Of a stretch of DNA of 28,817 nt, positions 23,971-28,817 are shown piece after piece (the first letter of the stretch is position 1; each line of letters opens with the position of its first letter). This DNA comes from a virus. Under the pieces are notes generated by a model. The model searched no databases. It saw nothing but the letters and a program-made list of their open reading frames with translations, and had not been told where the DNA came from. The stretch is from the IMG/VR virus record IMGVR_UViG_3300037963_002605, positions 31,417 through 60,233 of that record. One strand, given 5' to 3'. Position numbers and translations under genes: made by a program.

Positions 23971-26900
23971 TCAATAACCCTGCCGCCAAAATCGGTCTTT
24001 GATACTCTTTAGCAAATCATCGCCAACTGTAGCATCGAAGCGCTGCATTGGTTCAGACTTTTGTTGCATATTTGAAAACATTTGCATAATTTGTTCAGGA
24101 CTCATATTTTCAAGACCTAATCCTCTTAACGCATTTTGTTGTTCAGGCGTTAATTTAGCCATTTCTTGTTGAATTGCTTGAGTCATGTCCAGTCCGGGCG
24201 TTTGTGTGACTTGTGCCGCAGGTTGAGCAGGTTGAGCAGGTTCTCCGAAGTCCATAGGTTGGGGTGCTACCCCTGCAACTTCAGGTTGCTGCTCAGTAGT
24301 ACTGTCCATTGGCTCAGGTGTTGGAGCAGGTTGCTGTTGGAATATGTTTACAGGTTCTGCTCCTTGTTGTAAGGCAGAAAGAGGACTTGGTGGCTCTCCT
24401 GCAAAGCCGGAATCAGCAGGTGCTGCTGAAGCAGGTGCTGGAGGTGCAACTGGCTCAGGTGCCGGAGGTGCCGGAGGTGCCGGAGGTGCCGGAGGTGCTG
24501 CAGGCTGTAAATCTTCAGCAGTCAAATTGCCAGCCAACGCATCTTGTATCATTGACATTTTCTCACGATGTGATGCTGCTGTATAAGCACCAGTGCCACT
24601 GACAGCCTGTACTCTTGGATCGTTAAGGACATTTAGTATTTCTTCAGGACCATACATGTTTGCTAAGGCAGACATAGTTTTCTCATCAGAAGTACCACCT
24701 TCGCCAACTAATTTTGACATGTCAATTCCGCCCTGCAAGAATCTTTGCCTTTTTGAACCAAAGGTTGGCCTCTGTGCTTCGTCACCTGCAAACCCTGATG
24801 CTTTATCAGGAGTAGCAGATTGCTTGTCACCATAGCGCTCTAGTCGCCTCTCTTTGCCTCTTACAGAACCTCTTGTGCGAACATCAGTAAATCGCCCGCC
24901 AATGGTTTCGCCCATTGCTGGTCCAAAGTCACCTTCTTCAGGTACGATTGATTCAGTTTCTTTTGTTTCGCCTTCACGGTCAAACACACCAATATCGCCC
25001 ATTGCATCAGTGAGTAGTTCTTGTCCTTCTTTGGTTCTACGGGCTGCGGCCAATCTTTCAACATTTGACATTTCAATCGGTTCTTTACCAAACTCTCTTC
25101 TGATGCCTCCAGCAAGTCTGTAATCATTTAATTGAGGCTCATTTTCTTGCATATATTGCTTTACTTCTTCTATTAATTCACCGGGTCTAAACGCATCGGG
25201 GCGACTGCCTCCTGTACGAATAGCAGGTGGTGCTTCGGGATATTCGATACGGGTTCTAGTTTCGTCGCCCATTCCAGTGAATGTAGTAATTTCCTTTCGG
25301 TGCCTTCTTATTTGATCAAGAACCTTATTAACTGTGGCTTGGTTACCGGATGCTTCTGCTTCTCTCAACTTATCTTCAAGTTCAGACATGGTTTCGCCAC
25401 CAGCAGCCGATTGTCTAGCAGCCGTAATCTGCCTCTTGAGTTTGGCTGCTAATTCTGTGTCGCCTCTTTCTTCAGCGACTTTCATCTGTGCTTGCATAGC
25501 ATCTATATTGAAACCTCTTTCTTTCTTAGGAACATCAGGGTCAGTATCAAGTAATGGTAATTCGTCAGGTACATCTATATTGAAAGGTCTTTGACCTCTA
25601 GCACCTTGGCGAGAAGCCTGCATTCTAATCATAGTGTCTCTAAACTGTGAGTCTACAGGTTCGATGGCTCTTTTTCTTTCAGCATCCAAATGCGCTATAG
25701 TACCATCTAATGCCATAGCCTGCCTTTCAAGCATATCAGCATCTAAAGACTCAGGGCTGTAACCATATTTGTTTACTAAGCGATTGTGTGAAGTCCTCAA
25801 ACCATCTTCATCTCCAGTTTGAGCAGCCTCTACTGCCTGACGCAACAACACTTGCTCTTCTTTCATTTCTTGTATAGACTTGCCACCTTGACCTAAGCCC
25901 GGTAGTCTACCACTGATGATTTTGTTATGATTTTGATTAAGTGCCATGTTTTCAGCCATAGTTTGAACTGCTCGTCCAATCATAGCCTCTTGCTTTTGCC
26001 TTTCCATTTCTGCTCGCTTTTCCTGCATTTCTCTAATCTTTTCAGGATCGCTAAGAGCAGCATACTGTTCATATTGAGTTCTGTCAGCAATTAATTTTTC
26101 AAGTTTCTTCATTTTGCGCTCAGCATCAAGGTCACCCAATTCGGGGTGGTCCTTTGTCATAAACGCAGCATATTCAGGTCCTAGTAGTTCCATAGCGCCT
26201 TCAGGAGTAGCAACATGATTTGCCATGAAGCGAGCCATGGCATCCCCCATTGCTCTGCGTACAGCCTTTTCTTGCTCATCAAGCCTACCTCGACCTATAC
26301 CTAATCCTCTCATACCTCTAACTTTGCTCTTTGCTCTTGGGTCGCCATAATATTGACCCTGCTTCAATTCCGCCATAGTAGGTATATCCTCTATGCCATA
26401 TTGATTCATTACTTGCATAAACAAGGGGTCATCTGAAAAGTCCCAATCAGTGTTTAATCCAGCAATTCTTTTCTGTGCATCAACAAATCCACCTTCGACA
26501 GTTTGGCCTGTGCCTCTTTGACCTTGCCCTCTGCCACCAGCAGTCATGCGTGGATTAATCATTCTTCTAAAGAACTCTCTAGCAGGTATAGGCTCTGCTA
26601 TGTCAGTGCTAATGTCAAGACCTTGTGGCGTTTGTGAAATTGTACCACCTAAGCCAGCAGGTACACTTTGCATCGTGCGACTCCTTGTGCTAGGTAATTG
26701 TTGAGATGATTTCAAATCATTCAATTCTCTTTCAAGTTGTGCTACCTCTGTATTTTCTAACTTTGAGTTTAATAATTGGGTGTATTCAGGAGTCAATTTA
26801 CCTTCGGAATCTCTAATAGACAAACCTTGCTCTTCGATTTCTCGCCTTGCTTCCTCTGCAAATCTTTGCTTTTCTTCCATAGCGGAATCTGAGTTTCTAA

Positions 26901-28266
26901 AATCTTGTAACCTTTGCTCTAACTGCTCAATTTGTTGCCTTTGTTCAGGATTACTTTGCACATCTTGAACCGGACCTTTTGCTTTCAACCTTCGATTCAA
27001 ATTAACAAGAGCATTCTGAGCCTCTTCTATCTTGTCTTGTCTACCTGCTGCAGTAGCGGCTGCTAACAAATCTTGTGCATCTCTTCTAGTTTTGATGTAC
27101 AGAGAATGAGTAGGATTGATATTACCTTCACCGTCACCAGCCATAATATATGGTTCGTTAAGTTCTGACTCTAATTTGTCTATCTGAGCATCTCTTTGTT
27201 GTGCTTGAGAAAGTTCCTCTTCGCCTTCAGACATAAATTGAGATCCCATTCTTTGAGCCAATTGTCTAAGTTTTTCAGCGCTGACATCTTTTTCTGCAAC
27301 CTGTTCACGAACACTTTGACCAGTAGCGCTTTCGCCAAACTTCGGCCTTGCCTGTATATCAGGGAATGCTTGTGCCTCTTCTTCGATTTGGCTTTGAAGA
27401 ACCGCTACCCTATCAGAGTCGCCTGCTTCTTCTGCTTCCTCTTTTTCTTCTTGTAACCTAGCGATGGCTACGAGTGCTTTGTCTTGTGCTGCCCTATCAT
27501 CTCTAAGTTCCTGTTCAAGGGCTTCACCAGTAGCCTTAGTTGGCCGGATTTCAATTTCTCTGAGTTTGCCTTCAGAGTCCCTCATCATAGCAGTGGGCAC
27601 TTTGCCAACAATTATGTCGCCAAGAATCCTCTTGTAATTATCATCTAGTAGTTTTTTGTATTCGGGGTTCATTTCCATCGGGCCAAATGCTCTTAGAGCA
27701 CCCGGCGGAGGAATAGGAATACCTTGTTGATTAGCCAAATCCTTTATTGCATTCAGTGCTTTCTTTTGGGCTAAGTCAAAATCGACACCTTGCATTTCTG
27801 CAACTTCTTGTAGTCGGCCTTCGTTTTCAACCATGGCTCTTTCTCTACGAGATAACTTTGGCTTTTCTTTTACTGCGACCTTTCTTCTTTTAGAAGGGTC
27901 AGGTACAAAGTCAGGCTGAATGTTTTCTATCGCTTCTTCAAGAGTCTTTATCTTACCTTCGTCACCCGCTTCTTTGGCATTCTCCAAAGCCTCTTCTAAG
28001 CGCTTCCTATCCCTTTCTTCATAACCAGTAGTAGATGTGAAAGTTTCCTCATCATCATCATCATCTTCTCTTATCTTTGTTGGAGTAGTTCTAGTAATAC
28101 CTAAATCTTCAAATGCGGTTTCGGCAGAGCCTTCTTTTACACCGACCTTGCCTTCTTCAGGTCGCTCTCTTGCGATAACCTTGTCTTGCTTTTTATCTCT
28201 AGTTTCCAAGGCTCTCATAGCCTCTTCGTCCCTGTCACCGATACCTTTGACTAAAACATCACCCAT
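23971..28266 (-). CDS. Large charged helical repeat protein, unknown virion or assembly role
   Basis: 1431 residues; ATG at 28266 is nine bases after GGAGG. It is extremely rich in Glu, Lys, Arg, Gln and Ala and mostly helical or disordered. Six copies of a helix-turn-helix motif lie around Gly 101, 282, 408, 818, 935 and 974, with Ala four residues before the Gly and Ile/Leu twelve after. Other marks are an acidic run at 68-74, Gly/Arg-rich stretches near 577-586 and 650-661, a proline/alanine linker at 1255-1278, a Gln/Pro-rich region 1300-1365, and a compact C-terminal end (DDLLKSIKDRFWRQGY, 1416-1431). There is no signal peptide, membrane segment or enzyme motif. It stands between a zinc-ribbon gene and the neck genes. 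Candidates are an internal or ejected virion protein, a scaffold, or a displaced tape measure. None can be decided from sequence alone. Confidence 0.85.
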   Translation of the reverse strand: MGDVLVKGIGDRDEEAMRALETRDKKQDKVIARERPEEGKVGVKEGSAETAFEDLGITRTTPTKIREDDDDDEETFTSTTGYEERDRKRLEEALENAKEAGDEGKIKTLEEAIENIQPDFVPDPSKRRKVAVKEKPKLSRRERAMVENEGRLQEVAEMQGVDFDLAQKKALNAIKDLANQQGIPIPPPGALRAFGPMEMNPEYKKLLDDNYKRILGDIIVGKVPTAMMRDSEGKLREIEIRPTKATGEALEQELRDDRAAQDKALVAIARLQEEKEEAEEAGDSDRVAVLQSQIEEEAQAFPDIQARPKFGESATGQSVREQVAEKDVSAEKLRQLAQRMGSQFMSEGEEELSQAQQRDAQIDKLESELNEPYIMAGDGEGNINPTHSLYIKTRRDAQDLLAAATAAGRQDKIEEAQNALVNLNRRLKAKGPVQDVQSNPEQRQQIEQLEQRLQDFRNSDSAMEEKQRFAEEARREIEEQGLSIRDSEGKLTPEYTQLLNSKLENTEVAQLERELNDLKSSQQLPSTRSRTMQSVPAGLGGTISQTPQGLDISTDIAEPIPAREFFRRMINPRMTAGGRGQGQRGTGQTVEGGFVDAQKRIAGLNTDWDFSDDPLFMQVMNQYGIEDIPTMAELKQGQYYGDPRAKSKVRGMRGLGIGRGRLDEQEKAVRRAMGDAMARFMANHVATPEGAMELLGPEYAAFMTKDHPELGDLDAERKMKKLEKLIADRTQYEQYAALSDPEKIREMQEKRAEMERQKQEAMIGRAVQTMAENMALNQNHNKIISGRLPGLGQGGKSIQEMKEEQVLLRQAVEAAQTGDEDGLRTSHNRLVNKYGYSPESLDADMLERQAMALDGTIAHLDAERKRAIEPVDSQFRDTMIRMQASRQGARGQRPFNIDVPDELPLLDTDPDVPKKERGFNIDAMQAQMKVAEERGDTELAAKLKRQITAARQSAAGGETMSELEDKLREAEASGNQATVNKVLDQIRRHRKEITTFTGMGDETRTRIEYPEAPPAIRTGGSRPDAFRPGELIEEVKQYMQENEPQLNDYRLAGGIRREFGKEPIEMSNVERLAAARRTKEGQELLTDAMGDIGVFDREGETKETESIVPEEGDFGPAMGETIGGRFTDVRTRGSVRGKERRLERYGDKQSATPDKASGFAGDEAQRPTFGSKRQRFLQGGIDMSKLVGEGGTSDEKTMSALANMYGPEEILNVLNDPRVQAVSGTGAYTAASHREKMSMIQDALAGNLTAEDLQPAAPPAPPAPPAPPAPEPVAPPAPASAAPADSGFAGEPPSPLSALQQGAEPVNIFQQQPAPTPEPMDSTTEQQPEVAGVAPQPMDFGEPAQPAQPAAQVTQTPGLDMTQAIQQEMAKLTPEQQNALRGLGLENMSPEQIMQMFSNMQQKSEPMQRFDATVGDDLLKSIKDRFWRQGY
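24461..24496 (-). repeat. Four perfect 9-base tandem units in the 1431-aa gene
   Basis: The plus-strand unit GCCGGAGGT is repeated four times exactly, encoding Ala-Pro-Pro units on the minus strand within the linker at residues 1255-1278. Imperfect Pro-Ala-Gln units (plus GTTGAGCAG-like) lie nearby at about 24219-24243. The perfect identity of the units points to recent slippage, so copy number may vary between relatives. Confidence 0.85.
25280..28000 (-). repeat. Six dispersed TPR-like helical hairpins in the 1431-aa protein
   Basis: Anchored on a central Gly (residues 101, 282, 408, 818, 935, 974), six segments share Ala at -4 in all six, a Leu-type residue near -11 in most, Asp/Asn at +1 in five, a hydrophobic at +4/+5, and Ile or Leu at +12 in all six. 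Examples are NAKEAGDEGKIKTLEEAI, EAEEAGDSDRVAVLQSQI, VAEERGDTELAAKLKRQI and EAEASGNQATVNKVLDQI. The spacing matches helix A, turn, helix B of a TPR-type hairpin. DNA sequences have diverged, so this is an old repeat. Confidence 0.65.
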
Positions 28267-28270
28267 GAAA

Positions 28271-28555
28271 TCATTCCTCCCTTTGCCCTAAGTTGTATTC
28301 CATTTGGCGATTGCAAGTTCTGCACTTGTCTACCCACATGAAGTAGAGCATACCGCAGTGTTTGCAACGGGTGCCGGACCCAATGTTAAGGACATCACCG
28401 GCCTTCTTATTACGATTACGCTGCTTCTTGGTTATACCTTGAAGCGGCTTATCTTCATTGAATACGGTGCCAGCCCCGTAGGACTCGGCCAACCGTATTC
28501 CTCGTTTCTGAAGGCGCTCGATGTCGTCAAACCCAAGAGTGTTGTGTGACTCCAT
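28271..28555 (-). CDS. Small zinc-ribbon protein
   Basis: 94 residues; ATG at 28555 is seven bases after GAGTGG and the stop lies four bases before the next ATG. Four cysteines at 64, 67, 78 and 81 form CxxC-x10-CxxC (CKHCGMLYF ... KCRTCNRQM), a classic zinc ribbon. Residues 38-52 are basic (TKKQRNRNKKAGD) and could contact nucleic acid; residues 8-25 form a helix. Small zinc ribbons are frequent in archaea and their viruses, as transcription or RNA-associated factors, but also as structural stabilisers. Its place in the virion operon suggests a structural or packaging role as much as a regulatory one. The metal-binding motif is seen directly; the function is unknown. Confidence 0.8.
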   Translation of the reverse strand: MESHNTLGFDDIERLQKRGIRLAESYGAGTVFNEDKPLQGITKKQRNRNKKAGDVLNIGSGTRCKHCGMLYFMWVDKCRTCNRQMEYNLGQREE

Positions 28556-28566
28556 GCCAATCCCAC

Positions 28567-28773
28567 TCAGGCCTTGTAAATGATTACCAAATAAGCATTT
28601 CCTAAGACATTGAGCATTTCAAGGCCAGCAATCGTATCTGCTGTGTTAGCATCGGTTACTGCGTCAAAGCCTGCATCAAGTAGTGTTTGTATTGCAGATG
28701 CACCCGAAAAATCACCGGGCGGTAGTGGACCTACCACCTTAGACTTCAAGCCACCTAGACTTGCACTTCCCAT
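28567..28773 (-). CDS. Small hypothetical protein in the head region
   Basis: 68 residues; ATG at 28773 is preceded by TGAGGTGA with good spacing, a strong ribosome binding site that overlaps the previous stop. The sequence starts with a Gly/Ser/Pro-rich segment (GSASLGGLKSKVVGPLPPGD), then an amphipathic part with AIQTLLDAGFDAVTDA (27-42), and ends with a hydrophobic strand AYLVIIYK (60-67). It reads as a compact little domain, not as a membrane protein. Position after a gene that may be the capsid protein would fit a head decoration or stabilising protein, but I do not recognise it. Confidence 0.65.
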   Translation of the reverse strand: MGSASLGGLKSKVVGPLPPGDFSGASAIQTLLDAGFDAVTDANTADTIAGLEMLNVLGNAYLVIIYKA

Positions 28774-28779
28774 GTTTAG

Positions 28780-28787
28780 TCACCTCA
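28780..28787 (-). promoter_or_regulatory. Extended Shine-Dalgarno sequence (TGAGGTGA)
   Basis: TGAGGTGA lies seven bases (counted from GAGGTGA) before the ATG of the 68-aa gene and overlaps the stop of the previous frame. Similar extended sites precede the tail-tube gene (21889-21894) and the T-like frame (19418-19425). Such GGTGA-centred sites are common in archaea. Confidence 0.6.
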
Positions 28788-28817
28788 AGAGCGGCGACCA
28801 ATTGCGATAAACTTTGC
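28785..28817 (-). CDS. 3' end of an upstream gene (possibly major capsid protein)
   Basis: The first bases of the minus strand read ten codons, AKFIAIGRRS, and a TGA at 28787-28785 that overlaps the ribosome binding site of the 68-aa gene. Upstream sequence is missing, so the frame is inferred from the tight stop/start coupling seen throughout the window. The short hydrophobic-then-basic end would suit a capsid protein, and the gene order makes this plausible, but ten residues cannot establish it. Confidence 0.4.
   Translation of the reverse strand, partial: AKFIAIGRRS

Noticed and set aside
24309-24602. Plus-strand frames with Val-Pro-Glu or Ala-Gly-Gly repeats
   Set aside because: They are antisense readings of the 9-base tandem repeat in the 1431-aa gene, which remains open in any frame because of its period.
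24861-25127. Minus-strand 88-codon frame inside the 1431-aa gene
   Set aside because: Out of frame with the long gene, without a ribosome binding site of note, and with no recognisable content.
28048-28066. CAT/ATC trinucleotide run as a regulatory microsatellite
   Set aside because: It encodes the acidic Asp run at residues 68-74 of the 1431-aa protein and needs no other explanation.

Overview
The window is a piece of the head-tail (virion structure) module of a tailed double-stranded DNA virus (Caudoviricetes type). Every gene I can support lies on the minus strand, so transcription runs from about 28.8 kb down to 1. Genes overlap by 4 to 109 bases or are separated by at most 36 bases, and both window edges cut a gene. 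There is no gene-free stretch above 36 bases, and I see no tRNA, rRNA, CRISPR array, insertion sequence, integrase, internal promoter or terminator. GC content looks to be in the low forties percent by eye. Many ribosome binding sites extend as GAGGTGA(T), matching the ATCACCTCC end of 16S rRNA in a way common in archaea. With the marine-phage style of the beta-rich proteins this makes a virus of a marine archaeon plausible, but a bacterial host is not excluded.

Layout in transcription order: (1) 28817-28785, the last ten codons of an upstream gene, possibly the major capsid protein; (2) 28773-28271, a 68-aa protein and a 94-aa zinc-ribbon protein; (3) 28266-23971, a 1431-aa, highly charged helical protein with six copies of a TPR-like helical hairpin, a proline/alanine linker and a short C-terminal tail; (4) 23934-21893, the neck: a 532-aa head-tail adaptor-like protein with a large beta insertion and a 148-aa tail-terminator-like protein; (5) 21883-19868, a 671-aa tail-tube protein, far longer than usual; (6) 19858-18726, a small acidic protein, an overlapping tail-assembly-chaperone pair (G and T in a -1 relation), and a 140-aa protein where the tape measure is normally found; (7) 18729-14251, two paralogous proteins of 843 and 645 aa, probably distal-tail or baseplate proteins, one carrying a LamG domain; (8) 14248-1, one reading frame with no stop, at least 4749 codons and still open at the window edge, beginning with a LamG domain and probably the main tail-fibre or adsorption protein.

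The order adaptor, terminator, tube, G/T chaperones, tape-measure slot, distal tail, fibre follows the classical long-tailed phage plan. The unusual points are the giant open frame, the 140-aa occupant of the tape-measure slot, the 1431-aa repeat-bearing coiled-coil protein upstream of the neck, and the large beta insertions in the adaptor and tube.
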